A stretch of DNA of 64,000 bases from Lamellibrachia satsuma (Eukaryota > Annelida > Polychaeta > Sabellida > Siboglinidae): the NCBI GenBank assembly GCA_033239005.1, contig BSQZ01000001.1, positions 16,368,500-16,432,499 of the forward strand. The letters run 5' to 3'. Below are positions 1 to 10,925 of this stretch, one piece after another. The stretch's first letter is position 1; each line of letters opens with the position of its first letter. The position numbers and the translations under genes were made by a program. The notes below the pieces were generated by a model. The model saw only the letters and a list, made by a program, of their open reading frames with translations. It was not told the DNA's origin and searched no databases.

Positions 1-229
1 ATCCTGACATTTGCTAAATTGCTCTGACCCGAGGGTCAACGTAATTGGGGAACCGAGAAGGAGCCCTGGGAACCCTGGATTTGGCGCAGCTCCAAGAGTT
101 CAAAAGTTTAACTTGCAAAATTGGGAAAGGAAGACTGGCAGACGTCATTGTCCAGTGGTTGAGAGGGTGGGTGGATTTAACAAGTTGACCAATAGTAAAG
201 CGTATTGGGTATTTAAGCAACCACAGCGC

Positions 230-720
230 CTCTAGTGACGGCGTCTGATTTTGGAAAACTGGGAGTATAAATACCCCGGAGGAGCGTTTACAAGGGAGCG
301 GCAAGACTATTTTAAATTCACACTTAGGTGTGTAGTCATGCTGAATTTTAGGCATCAAAATTTTCAGTAAGGGTGGTCCTGGCGGGCCATACCTGCTTTA
401 GCATTAGAATTCAAAATTTCCGGCCAGAATTTTATTGTCAAATCTTCTAGATTTTAAGAATCTGTATACAGTTTGAGTGATGTTTACATTCACTACTTTT
501 CTTTACGGTTTACAGTGATAGATGTCTTCACTGTTATTTTTATTTGTCATCGTGAGTGATTATATTGCTACTATGTACGTAGCCGTCTGATGTACAAGAT
601 TAAAATCGTTTCGAACCTGGAGAACAATGCGTTGACTACACTTCTGTAGTACTCTATGTACTCATTGGTCGAGTGAGTACAAATTCAGTTATAAATCTCG
701 ACCTGGCGAGCGCAAAAACG
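230..720 (+). mobile_element. LTR-like sequence (putative solo or 5' LTR)
   Basis: The stretch has the order of signals expected of a retroelement LTR. A TATA box (TATAAATA, 266-273) is followed by GC-richer sequence, then an ATTAAA polyadenylation-like signal at 599-604. The motif CTGGCGAGCGC lies near 702-712, resembling the region just after many Ty3/gypsy LTRs. The left end is not defined, no second LTR is visible, and no coding sequence of a retroelement follows directly. An ordinary core promoter is the main alternative. Confidence 0.28.
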
Positions 721-1150
721 ACGGACAATCAAAATATCCTTCGTTGTGAGAAATGCCTCCTGGACCATTGCGTGCGGCCCCGAAGAAGACAAGAAGAGGG
801 AGGCATATATCTTACAATGTGAACATTGACCAGTTTTGACACAGTGAACTATAAACATTGTTGCATTATGCAGTGCATGCAGGAAATTACAAAGCTATCA
901 CAATGTAAAATAAATAGTTTATTTCTCAAACAATGATTTCACTATTCAATAATATATTGGTGTTCTTTATAATTATATAGTAAACACTACAGATCCTATG
1001 AATTTGCTAGCTCCATGTGTCGCTTAATTATACATCATTCAGTCATCAAAAGATCACATTGCAGTAAAGCCAATTGTGTACACCATTTCCCCAGTACGTT
1101 TATGAGTCTACTAATTACTTATGGCTGAAATAGATAATTTATCAATGTTA
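721..1150. other. Stretch without a recognisable gene
   Basis: A 28-codon open frame starts at 753 (MPPGPLRAAPKKTRRG at its N-terminus) and stops at 837-839. It is basic and unmatched to anything I know. It is too short to call, and its only GT donor is out of phase with the first visible PTPA exon. The remainder is AT-rich with no other signal. Confidence 0.5.
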
Positions 1151-1152
1151 AT

Positions 1153-1483
1153 AGGTCAATGGAGGTCAGATAATCAGGTCACTGTATGGTCAATATTATG
1201 GTCAACAATTACAGCCTATATTGACTTGAGAACACCACAATCCATACTTCATTTAAAATAAATAGGCCATTAAGACACATAATTAGGTCAAAGGTCAAGT
1301 TATAACAAATTAGGTCATTGATGGGTATTAAGGTCAATACGTGTATGTACATACATTCTCCCTTACACTCCTCCAACAACTTACTGATCTCGCATGTCAT
1401 ACATAATTACTTAATTAGGCCATTTTTAACATAAGTTGGTCAATGGTCATTGTAGGTCAAGTAAGTAAGTCATTGCAAGGTCA
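1153..1483. repeat. Cluster of AGGTCA hexamers, including a direct repeat with 1-bp spacing
   Basis: Exact AGGTCA occurs at 1153, 1163, 1176, 1285, 1292, 1312, 1331, 1454 and 1478, all on the + strand, with further TGGTCA variants at 1187, 1199 and 1444. The pair at 1285-1297 is AGGTCA-A-AGGTCA, a perfect DR1. The hexamer is the nuclear-receptor half-site. A degenerate short tandem repeat, possibly the 3' tail of the adjacent minus-strand LINE, explains the pattern at least as well as regulation. AGGTCA also occurs at 4507-4512, just beyond the other end of that LINE. Confidence 0.75.
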
Positions 1484-1545
1484 TGTCAGTTGTCATGGTC
1501 TGTCTGTCGCACATCTTTCCAGGTATCCCCAAGTCAATCAATCCT

Positions 1546-3330
1546 TTATTCCAACACACAATTACGATACAATAAATGACAACAAGTCCATCCCTGTTCC
1601 CCCATCTCTCTCTCTGCTGTTCTCCTCCAAGTCTCCTTTCGTCTGCCTCTCTTTCTGTGGCCATCAGGTGTCCATCTGAGGGCAACTCTGGGTAGGGTTG
1701 TAGGTGGCATTTGGAGCACATGTCCGATCCATCTCCACCTGCGCATCTGTACTTCTTGGGTTATGAGTTTGGTAGTTGTCCTCCTATGTAGCTCAGCGTT
1801 CGAGATGGTGTTTGGCCAAAAGATGTTGAGGATTCTGCATAGGCATCTGTTCTGGAAAACTTCAAGTTGATGACTGATGGTTTTGGTCATCTTCCAGGAT
1901 TCTGCTCCATACAGAAGGGTGCTCAAAACGTTGCTCTTAAACAGCCTGACCTTGGTTTTTGTGCTAACGTTCCTTGATCTCCATGGGCTTCTAAGTGTTG
2001 CAAATGCTTGGCTGGCCTTTGAAATCCTTGTTTTTATTTCTTTTTTTTGTATCTCCACTGGTTGTCATTTTGGAGCCCAAGTACGTGAAGTCTTCTATAT
2101 CCTCGATTTCTTTTCCATGGCATGATGGCTGCTTCTGTTCTGCTATTCGTCCTCATGTGTTTCGCTTTCTTGGTGCTGATCTTCAGTCCAATCTCTCCTG
2201 CTTTTCTTGTCATGTCGTCAATCTTGGCTTGCATGTCCGGATGTCGGTGTGAGCAACGCTATATCATCCGCAAAATCTCAGTCTTCCAGAAGGCTAGTAA
2301 GGGTTCATCGTATCCCTCTCCTTTTCCATTTATTACACCCAATCAATTCCAAGGAGGAAGAGAAAGGGGGAGAGTATACATCCCTGTTTTACCCCGGTGG
2401 TGACTTCAAAGGTGTCAGTCAATTCATTGTTGCAGATCACTTGTGATGAAAAGTTGCTGTACATCATCTTCACTATATTCACAAGTTTCTGAGGAACTCC
2501 ATTGTAGCGCAGTATCCTCCACAGAGAATCACGATGGATGCTGTCGGATGCTTTCTCCATGTCTACAAAATTGGCATAGAATGGTGCGTTCCACTCTTTG
2601 CTTTGCTCTGGGATCTGCCTCAACATGAAGATGTAATCCAAACAAGATCGTCCTGGTCAAAAGCCTGCCTGTTCTTGCCAGATATGCTCATCCAGTGTCT
2701 CTGCCAGTCTCTTATAAATAATCTTGTTGAAGACCTTGCTGGTGAGAGACAGACAGCCTTTTTTGGGCAGCTTGACTATCAGTCCAGTCTTCCCATATTT
2801 CTGGTGTCTCTTCACTTTCCCAAATATTTCTGAAAATTTCTGTTAGTAACCGTGGTGTCTCTGTTTCTTCTGACTTCAGCATTTCTGCTGTCACTCCATC
2901 CACTCCTGCTGCCTTACCACTCTTCATTTCCTTGATCGCTGCTTTCACTTCTTCCATGGTTGGTGCATCTATGTTGATGTCCAGGTCCTCTCATGCTGCT
3001 GGTATATCTGCTATGGCGCAGGGTTCTGGTCTGTTCAGAATGGTCTGAAAATGTTCTTTCCACCGTGTGATCTTATCAGCTTCACTGAATATGATGTTAT
3101 CTTCCTTGTCTTTCACTGGTACATAATTGGTGATGTACCTTTCACTGAGAGTTTTGGTGACTCTGTATAATGTCTTGAGGTCTTGTCTTCTGGCTGCTTC
3201 CTCTGCCTTGTCTGCAAGTCTTTCCACATTTCTTGTCTACCTTTGCCAACTGTTTTACTTCTCTATCAGTTTTTGTGTAGCTTCTCTTAAGTTGGTCCTT
3301 AACCCTTTCTGATCTCATTGAGTTTATTTT
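1546..3330 (-). pseudogene. LINE reverse transcriptase and C-terminal domain (fragmented)
   Basis: Successive minus-strand frames give a linker (3227-2991), the fingers/palm start with KSGKAAGVDGVTAEMLK (2957-2712), the segment with VKQGCILSPFLF (2641-2333), a FADD catalytic box at about 2274-2263, and the C-terminal region with LLYGAESWKMTKTISHQLE and RWRWIGHVLQMP (2058-1546). A stop codon sits three codons before FADD, and at least three frameshifts separate the blocks. The catalytic Asp pair itself is retained. Neighbouring blocks are collinear with the endonuclease, so they belong to one element. Confidence 0.85.
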
Positions 3331-3528
3331 TTGTTTGATTACAGTACTTTCCGCAATTTTTTGCCAAGTCCTTGTCAGGATCCATTCTTCTTCTTTTTAT
3401 ATCCTAAGACTTTCTCACCAGCTTCTCTGAAAGCTTGATTAAAGGTGTCAATGTTCATTTCCTGTTCTTCTCCAAGAACTTCTTGTTTGAAGACTTGCTT
3501 TGTCCCTGCATCTTTCTGGCTGAGTCGG

Positions 3529-4328
3529 TCAATCTTCCCCTTTCCTCTCCTCTTTTGCCTTGCGCAATTTCAAGGTGACGTTACCAACCAGCAGGTTGTG
3601 ATCACTTGCTATGTCAGCTCCTCTGCAGGCCTTAACATCTTGCAGTGAGCTTCTCCATTTACCATTGATGAGGATATGGTCAATCTGGCTCTTGGTGTTT
3701 CCTTCTGGCGATGTCCATGTTATTTTGTGGATATCCTTATGTTGAAACAAGGTCCCTCCAACAATCAAATAATTTTCTTGGCAAAAGTCTCCACTGTCGT
3801 TGATGGTTCCAAAACCATATTTTCCCATAACCAGTTCTCTGTCTCTGGTGTTGTCTCCAACTCTGGCGTTGAGGTCTCCAATGATCATCAGCATGTCATG
3901 AGTTCTTACTTCCTCTGTTGCTGCCTGCTGTTGTCCGTAAAAACTATCCTTGTTTTCCTCTGTTGCATCCTCAATCGGTGCGTAGCATACACTGTCAATT
4001 TGGTGTATCTTGAGTTGAATCTGGCCTTGAGAAGTCTTGGTCCAAGTGGTTTCCATTCTGTCAGAGCTTTCTCCAGCCTGTTGTTGATAATTATGGCCAC
4101 TCCTTCTGTGTGGTGGTCGTCTGATCTTCCAGAGAAGAGTATGGTGTGTGCTGATGCTAATTTCCTCTTTCCTGCTCCCGTCCATCTTGCTTTGCTAACT
4201 CCAAGGATGTCTAGTTTATAGTTATCAAATTCCTTCACCACCTGAGCAAGCTTGCTGGTCTGGTACAATGTCTGTACATTCCAACTTGCTACTCTGGTCC
4301 TCCTCTTCGGCTCCTGGGAATCCACCAT
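3529..4328 (-). pseudogene. LINE endonuclease domain (broken by one frameshift)
   Basis: Two overlapping minus-strand frames (4328-3906 and 4185-3529) together cover an exonuclease-endonuclease-phosphatase fold. It opens with RTRVASWNVQTLYQ, where the Asn is a catalytic-core position. Next come DILGVSKARW (the usual catalytic Glu in E-x-R/K-W is replaced by Lys), MIIGDLNARVGDN (the GDxN motif) and SQIDHILING...ASDHNLLVG (the SDH motif). This protein nicks target DNA for target-primed reverse transcription. The frame changes near 4050-3960. The Glu-to-Lys change and the frameshift make it inactive. Confidence 0.85.
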
Positions 4329-4510
4329 CGGGGTGCCAGCTCCCTGCTGGGTTTAGTTGTCATCCATCATCAATCCAGTGTCCTGGTGTGCTTCACCCCC
4401 GTCGCCACAAATGTTTTGTTCTCTGGTTTTGGTTTCCGTAACACGGTTTTCTTTACTACGAGGTGGGGCTGTCGGCCCCATGCTCGACCCACCTCCTACA
4501 CATTATTAGG

Positions 4511-6284
4511 TCAACATTTTAGGGCCATAGCTTTTTTAATTCACCTTCATGTCTCCATTAGTACACATGCCATTTGTCCTTACATTCAGTGGCAGTGCAG
4601 CCCACAAACATCCAGATCAAAAGAAATATATACAAAAAGATCCCTTTTTCTGAAACTAAAAAGTGGAATAACTTCGCAAATAATAAAATAATTTCTTTTA
4701 ATATACCTATAATTGCATTAGGATGACCATTTTGTGACCCATTTACTACTTCTATGTCTCATTGTTTTAAAAAGAAGTTTAAACAATATTATTTAATAAT
4801 TTTTTCTTAGAAAATAATGGCCATATTGCATACAGGCATATAGCATTTTGATGTTAATTTTTAATAATTGACACACCAGGGAAACACACCCTTAATTCTC
4901 TCTTTGCATATTTTCAGTGTCAGATAATGTCACTGTTCCTCTTCATTTGATTCACACCGTATAACGTTTTTATGTATCATTGTGCTGTATGTAGTAGTTT
5001 ATTCAATTAGTATAATTTGGAAACACATCCTAAGCTGTTCATATTTGTTCATAAAATATATGAATTTCTAACAGATCCTGCAGTGTCCTGTAAATTGACC
5101 TGCATGTAAAATAAAGGCCATTTAACAATCAGAATTTGACAGCGATACAATTAGAAATATAACCTAGCTACTTGTGTTGATTTACATTACCAGATCATTT
5201 AATTTAATACTGAACAACCAATGCATGAAATGTTGAATGTTTAGAAGAAAAAAGGACTTGAGAAATCATCTGTAAAATAATTTATTTATTAATTGAAAAT
5301 AGTTTATAATAAAAACAGAACTCTAAGTTACTTCTTCATCATATAGAAAAATATAATGTATTATTTACTCTAAGAGTATGCCTGAAAAAGAGTATTCTCT
5401 GGAGCAGAGATAATAAAAAGGTTCCAGTGTTCATATTTAATGAGCTTAGAAATGGTGACAGATTGGCACACAGCTATGGATCAATAAATGGACACTGTTT
5501 GCAAACTACATGTTTGATAATATATGCTGTTTTTTTTTTTAATTATGTGGGTTTGGTGAATAGAGATAAGAAATGGATCAACTAAGAAAACTGTCCATTA
5601 CTAAGTCTATTTCACGCACGTCACACCAGTAACGAATAACTGTCACGCATATAGCGCCACATTTATATTTTGTATGACAAATGTAATAGCCAATCACAAT
5701 CATATGCACATGCATAATATACCTATACATATATGCTTAATTTTGATAAAGCAACTTATCAACATAATTCCATAACTTCACAGACTTTTAGCAGTAACTA
5801 GTCCACCTCTCTGAATTTTTATTTCTCTGCGTCACACACGTAACGCTTCATGTAATATATTTAAAAATCCATTATTGGTGAAAATAAATTTTGTCTATAC
5901 CCTTCCCTTTAAACAACACGTAGAACAATGCTATGATAAAAATTAAAACATTCAGCAATAAAGTAACATGGATCTGCAGAGTTTTAAAGATGAAAAATGT
6001 TGTCTGAATGTCATACTTGAATCGCTGATATTGTCAGGCAATGAATTCCATACATCCACCATTCTTTGACTGAAAAATTTGCACCTGCATAGCTTCATAC
6101 ATTATTGTTTGTTTAATTTTTTACTGTGGCCTCTGGGGTTATTTAGATTAAAGGGAACAATAACAACGATTGCTTGAAATCATATTATATTACATAGCAT
6201 ACGTAGTATATTTCCACAACACCAAAAAATTCATTAGAATTTCATCAATTAATAATTCCAAATAATAATCTATTCTACTGGCCT
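4511..6284. other. AT-rich stretch, no gene seen
   Basis: No frame with recognisable protein similarity, no exon-like acceptor/donor pair, and no obvious tandem repeat. Short A/T runs are common. It may hold old unrecognisable repeats. Confidence 0.6.
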
Positions 6285-6431
6285 GTGTCGATTATGCATA
6301 TTTTTTCTGCGCTTATCGGCAAACTTTGCTGTGACGTTAATGATGATAAGGAAGTGCTACAATACTGGGACTTTCCATTCATTCACTTAACTGTTGACAG
6401 TGATAGTGGTTGTTTAGAAGCGAGCGTCAAA

Positions 6432-6640
6432 ATGGTTTATTCTGTGGCATTTTATTGTAATGCAAACAGTAGTAAGATTAAAGTAACATGTAGTTGGTTT
6501 CAGTTCCCTACGGAGCCAACTTTGTTTAAAAAAACAAACATCAAGCCGACAAAGCACAGCCAGCTTTGTTCGCTTCGAGAAAACTTGTTTCAACTGCGAT
6601 CCGGACCAGAGAAGGTGTAAGCCTGGGTTATCCAGGTGCT
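6432..6640 (+). pseudogene. THAP-type zinc-finger N-terminus, fragment (copy 1)
   Basis: From the ATG at 6432 the frame reads MVYSVAFYCNANSSK, then SWFQFPTEP and KPTKHSQLCS. The spacing resembles a THAP domain: an N-terminal Cys pair, the aromatic/Pro-rich FHRFP-like block, and the KPTKHS-x-x-CS block before the final His. The first Cys is Ser here, and the usual CSEHF end is lost. A close relative lies on the minus strand at 43605-43802, so this is a dispersed repeat, probably from a THAP-bearing DNA transposon, and not a host gene. Confidence 0.6.
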
Positions 6641-7092
6641 AAAATCTCTTCGAAAGAGGATGATGTGCCCACATTATTCCCAGTAGTGGAAACTATATTG
6701 ATGCCACCAGTCCATAGAACGTCAACGATACAGGCTCACGGTGAATTTGGCCAGCACTTTTTGGAGAGTTTGGCCTGCAACTCTGGTAACTTAGAGCACA
6801 ACGGGGCATGGTGATCTCGGCTCAAACAATTGTGTAGCGAGCACAGGAAGTTTAGTGTGTGTCTTATTGTGAATAAAGCATACTATAATTTTATTCTCTC
6901 ACTTGTTAATTGATTTTGTTCCACATTGACCCGAAATTGTTACTTTGTAACTGCTTTTATAGCTTTAACAAAGCTATAAACCTTGTCTTTTTTTAACTTC
7001 TGTAACTTTATAAATACATCTAGGCCAGTAAATGTGATCTCGTTTAAAAACTTCTTTTCTGGAACTAAAATTTTCAAATTCCATTGTAAGTA

Positions 7093-8364
7093 GGGGAGAC
7101 CAGGGCAGCATGGCCACCTTACTTTCAGAAGCTGATAACTACAAGTCTTTCAGCAGCAAGGCTGTCCCATTATCGTAAATGTGATGGTTTGCTTACCCCC
7201 TATAATGCGTTGACGAATCATGCATGCAATATTTGAAGATTTAAAAAAAAATTATGTTAAAATTAGGTTTTAACAAAAGTGGCCATGGTGCCTCAGCCCC
7301 GGGGTACCATGGCCATCGTCCTGGGTACCATGGCCATCGTCCTGGGTACCATGGGCATAACTACTTAGATCTTACTTGGCAGGCATACATAAGAATATAT
7401 AAGCGTAATTAATATACCTAGAATTGTGTGTGTGTTTGTACATGCGTGCATGCGTGCGTGCATGTATTTATACTCAAATGCATGCATTATTTGCTGTGTA
7501 AAACACATATATACATATGTATCCATCTATTTATGTATATTTTATTAGTTATAGTGAATTTGCTGACATGAGAAGCAATTTGATACTGCACATGTGTCTT
7601 CATTTAATTTGTTGTCCAAGAGCATTTTTTAAATAGTATGCAAAGCCTTGAATATGTTTTGTTCCAGATGTATGTAAAACTTTGGCTTTTCAATTATTGT
7701 AACAGTGTATATATTATAATTTTAGATACGTTTCCAGTTTAATAGGTAACATGACAAGTTACTGTGAATATAACTATGGTAAAAGTTTAATTCTTGTAAT
7801 TTTAACTGATCTTCTATTTTCAGTATTTAATTTTTTTAAAGTGTTTCTGTGTGAATTATGCCTGCTCAAGGTTATTTTTAGAACTGCCCTTTTTGAATTA
7901 TCATTATTCTACTACCCTTTCAGTTTCTACAAGAAACATAGATAGGTGAATGGGACATCGTTGGACAACTGACTTGGGCACCATGGCCATGTCCATGGTG
8001 CCCCGGCCATAGTGCCCCAGGCCTTCGCCATCAAAAACGTGTTGTATAACCCCAGTTTGCCCACCGATCCTTGTTATCGCCCATAGGCATCTTCCCTACT
8101 AATACCTTTCTTCAGATAAACAAGTGTTGTAACAATATTACACATAGTTTTATATATATAAAGAAATACACCACATTTACCAAATTTATTTATGTGTGTC
8201 TGAAAAGCACTTTATGACATAACTCGGAGATTTCTGTGGCATCTGCGCCAATGTCGTCTGCGTGTGTTTTGTATATCTATAGCATACATTAGGTGACCCC
8301 ACATGCTATAATTAAAAGTGCAAGTGACCAAACAATCAAATGGCCATTGTGCCCAGGTCTCCCC
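7093..8364. mobile_element. 1.27-kb inverted-repeat DNA element with TA target duplication
   Basis: The left end GGGGAGACCAGGGCAGCATG (from 7093) pairs with the right end, which read in reverse is GGGGAGACCTGGGCACAATG (from 8364). TA dinucleotides flank both ends (7091-7092 and 8365-8366). Just inside each end, variants of GGTACCATGGCCATCG are repeated (about 7303-7360 and 7976-8012). No transposase frame is recognisable and the middle is AT-rich, so the element is non-autonomous. It sits inside the minus-strand CR1-like LINE, whose frame is restored across the site. Confidence 0.82.
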
Positions 8365-8367
8365 TAC

Positions 8368-9593
8368 CGATTCAAAAAACTTCCCTAGAACATCAGCTAT
8401 TTCCTGGTCATTTGTTGTGGTTTCACAGTCCTCCTTTCTTAAATGTGGTATGACTGCTTTTACCGTTTGCATATTTCTTACATAGCTATAGAAAAGTTTG
8501 GTTTATCTTTAATTCTCTTCAAAAGCTTCTTTTCGTACTCTCTTTGTGCTTTATTTCAGATGCTATTATTTTTATTTCTTTCTTTCTTATATCCTTCATA
8601 ATCTTTGTTTCTACCAGTTTTTTCATACCTTTTCCAAAGTTGAATCTGTTTCTTTACTGATCTACAGACACTCTTAGTTTGCCAGGGGGCTTTAGGATTT
8701 GGCTTCTTCCTTTCTCTTAATGGCACATTTTTCACTTCCTCTTCAATTTTCAACTTAAAGTATTTCCATCTCTTGTTTACCCCCTTTGTTTCCATTTCTT
8801 CTTCCCACTTAGCATTATGAAAGGCTGCATTCATTGCTGCCATATTCGCTTTCCAATAATCATTTCCCACCATATACTCTTGTATCTATAGCTGAGTATG
8901 TAATGAATGTTCACAGACTCCACACCAATCCAACATGATCACTTTTCCCCAGTGGAGCAATAGATTTTAGGTTCTCAATCATACAATCCTCATTTGTGAA
9001 AATGAAATCTAAAATTCACTGTTCATTTCCTTCCCTAAATCTTTTGTTAAAATCAACATGTTGTTTCAGGAATAAATCCTGTGTTGCATAAAAAAAGCCG
9101 GGAAGTGAGTCATCACTACCTTTCAACAAACAGCTCTTCCAATTAATTTCAGGGAAATTGAAGTCCCCATAAATGAGTAGATGATATATACCATGTTTAT
9201 TGACTACTTTGTTCATTAAACTAATAAGCAACTTAGTCTTTTGTTCAGTTGAGCCCGTACTCTTATATATGCAATTATGCATCCTACTAATAGCTTACCC
9301 CTTTTGTTTAGTGTGATGATACTCCATATGGACGACTCAGAATCTGTGGTTTTTAGTTATGTACATGGTGCTGACTGTAAGAGTATAAAAGTAATGTAGA
9401 GAATAACCCCTCTTCCGCAATCATCTATGTATGGAGTAAAACTTTCCAGATTAATATCACCTTCACTTTTACCTTCGCTACAGGATTTTGTAATGCCAAT
9501 AACTTCAGGCTTCAGTATTGTTACCACCTCTCTACATTCATCTCTTCTTTTATTTAAACTCTTGTCTTGTCTTGTAGTAATACTGGCCAACAC
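8368..9593 (-). pseudogene. CR1-like LINE endonuclease and linker (broken)
   Basis: The minus frame 9593-9357 has the early endonuclease block (EVIGITKSCSEG, corresponding to IGITESW, with the catalytic Glu replaced by Lys). The frame 9282-9016 has LLIYGDFNFPEINWKS with the GDFN motif, then FLKQHVDF. The frame 8873-8556 is the basic linker seen between endonuclease and RT in CR1-type LINEs (LRERKKPNPKAPW). Frameshifts separate all three. The same architecture is preserved far better in the LINE at 59.5-62.4 kb. Confidence 0.75.
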
Positions 9594-9699
9594 TCCTATG
9601 GAGTCAAATGGTCACTCTGTGCATTTGCATAATAATAAGCAGATAAATAATCCTTTGTGCCTAGAACTGAAATGCCATGTGCTTTGTTAGTGCTAGTGC

Positions 9700-10110
9700 T
9701 TATGCTTTCTTTTTGTTTGTTTTGCTGAGTGCATACACCCTCTCCACACTCGGAGGTAACAGCACATGACTGTAACTTTTTGTCACATGCTTTTTTCCAG
9801 CTGTTGCTGTAGCTCTTTTTTCTTTAGTTGTTGCTTGAGCTCCTGTCTCCTTCTCTTTCTGAGGCTGATTTACTTTTTCTGGACACCTCATTTTGTCCTT
9901 TAGTTCCATCCCTGCACTAATTTCCCATCTCTAATCGTAAGATATGTCTGACCCCTTTCTTTCTCCTCTCTCAGCTCCTTTTGTAACTCTCTGAATTTTT
10001 ACCTCTCCTTAATTGTTTAATCTGGTGCAAGGTAGATGTTCCTGTGCATATCACTCATGTAATTTCTTAACAGTTTTGCTTTGCTTAACACTTCGCTTTT
10101 TTTTCTTTTT
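9700..10110 (-). pseudogene. Probable LINE ORF1 remnant
   Basis: Minus-strand frames here are lysine/glutamate-rich and coiled-coil-like: EEVQ/KELR-type heptads are suggested around 10020-9960, then a block starting MELKDKMRC at 9909 with KEKETGAQATTKEKRA. This position, upstream of the endonuclease and in the same orientation, fits a nucleic-acid-binding ORF1. The frames are broken and there is no definite domain. Confidence 0.35.
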
Positions 10111-10815
10111 TTATACTTAAGTTCAGTGGCCTAGTGATACCATCAAAAGCGTAGCAACATTGCACTAAAAACAAGATTAAACATGGATGGATCAATAAAA
10201 ATATATACAACAAAAGAAAGAAAAAATAATAAATAAATAAGTAAAAAGTGATTCATATATCTATCTGGTGGTCATGGTAACAAGGAATAAACGCTACGCC
10301 CTACAAGATACATCACCTGAGCTTGTGCATCATTACGTTTCACTAGTATTGGCCTTGACTCATTGCCTGTGCCAAGCCTAGTTATTTCCTGTACTTTGAC
10401 TTCTGTTACTCCAAGCTGGTACATTGTAGAGAATGACATTGTTCTGTCTCTTCTGTTTCCTTCTATTCCTCTTGCATGTCATCAAGTTTCATGTCAATAA
10501 CCCTTGTGTCATTTTTTCTCCAGAAAATCAACATACAAGATTCACCCCCTCAAACAGCGTCCAAAGCAATTACGTCATGTTTTCATGCGCAAGGGATCCT
10601 ACAGTCACTGGCACACACTTAAGTTGACAGACAGCCACTAGAAATTTTAATGCTTCATTTGCACATAACTCAACATCAATTGCTAGATATTTCTTATGTT
10701 GACTTAATACAATGCGAACAAGATCAAATGTTCAAGGTAAATAGTATATACAGACTACTAATTTTTATTGCAGAGGCAGTTTTTAAGTCAAATTATTAAT
10801 TCTGCTTTCTTTCAG
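10111..10815. other. Sequence upstream of first visible PTPA exon; no gene recognised
   Basis: No start-codon exon for PTPA could be identified here. The required upstream exon must end with one base of a split codon (phase 1). A polypyrimidine tract and TTTCAG acceptor at 10805-10815 directly precede the exon. No core promoter is obvious. Confidence 0.5.
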
Positions 10816-10925
10816 ATGCCTCTGCTTGTATTGACACGATTGATTTGGAAAATCATTCATTTGTCATCCCTCAAAAGGAGATATTCAATCTAGAAGATAT
10901 CGACAGAAAATGGCAGACTTCCGAG
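10816..10925 (+). CDS. PTPA: PTPA, first visible coding exon
   Basis: The acceptor TTTCAG ends at 10815 and the donor GTGATA starts at 10926. The exon begins in phase 1 (AT completes a codon begun upstream), runs 36 full codons and ends in phase 0 after Glu. It encodes the family N-terminal block HSFVIPQKEIFNLEDIDRKW and ends in QTSE, matching the human exon boundary after the KW-x-x-S region. Confidence 0.92.

Larger units (their letters stand above)
1530..4510 (-). mobile_element. RTE-like non-LTR retrotransposon, nearly full length, decayed
   Basis: Read on the minus strand, an apurinic-type endonuclease (about 4330-3530), a linker, a reverse transcriptase and a short C-terminal domain (to 1546) follow one another in the usual order of an RTE-type LINE. 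There is no RNase H. The C-terminal block has the RRWRWIGHVLQMP and ALRWTPDGHRKRGRRK signatures that I associate with RTE and related LINEs. Several frameshifts and stops break the frame, so this copy is dead. The family is assigned from remembered similarity only. Confidence 0.85.
6960..10110 (-). mobile_element. CR1/jockey-like LINE, split by a TA-target element
   Basis: On the minus strand a probable ORF1 remnant (10110-9700) precedes an endonuclease region (9593-9016), a linker (8873-8556) and the start of a reverse transcriptase region. The RT region is cut at 8365 and resumes at 7090. Removing 7093-8364 and one TA copy joins the frame (FFESV continues as LTMEFENF), and the expected ITFTGLDVF-like segment follows at about 7030. 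The catalytic RT palm is missing, so the copy is 3'-truncated as well as decayed. Confidence 0.75.

Noticed and set aside
753..839. 28-codon frame as the missing first exon of PTPA
   Set aside because: Its only GT donor lies after a full codon (phase 0), whereas the first visible PTPA exon needs a phase-1 upstream exon; sequence is also unlike PTPA N-termini.
1443..2446. Several + strand open frames of 60-90 codons
   Set aside because: They are antisense shadows of the minus-strand LINE reverse transcriptase.
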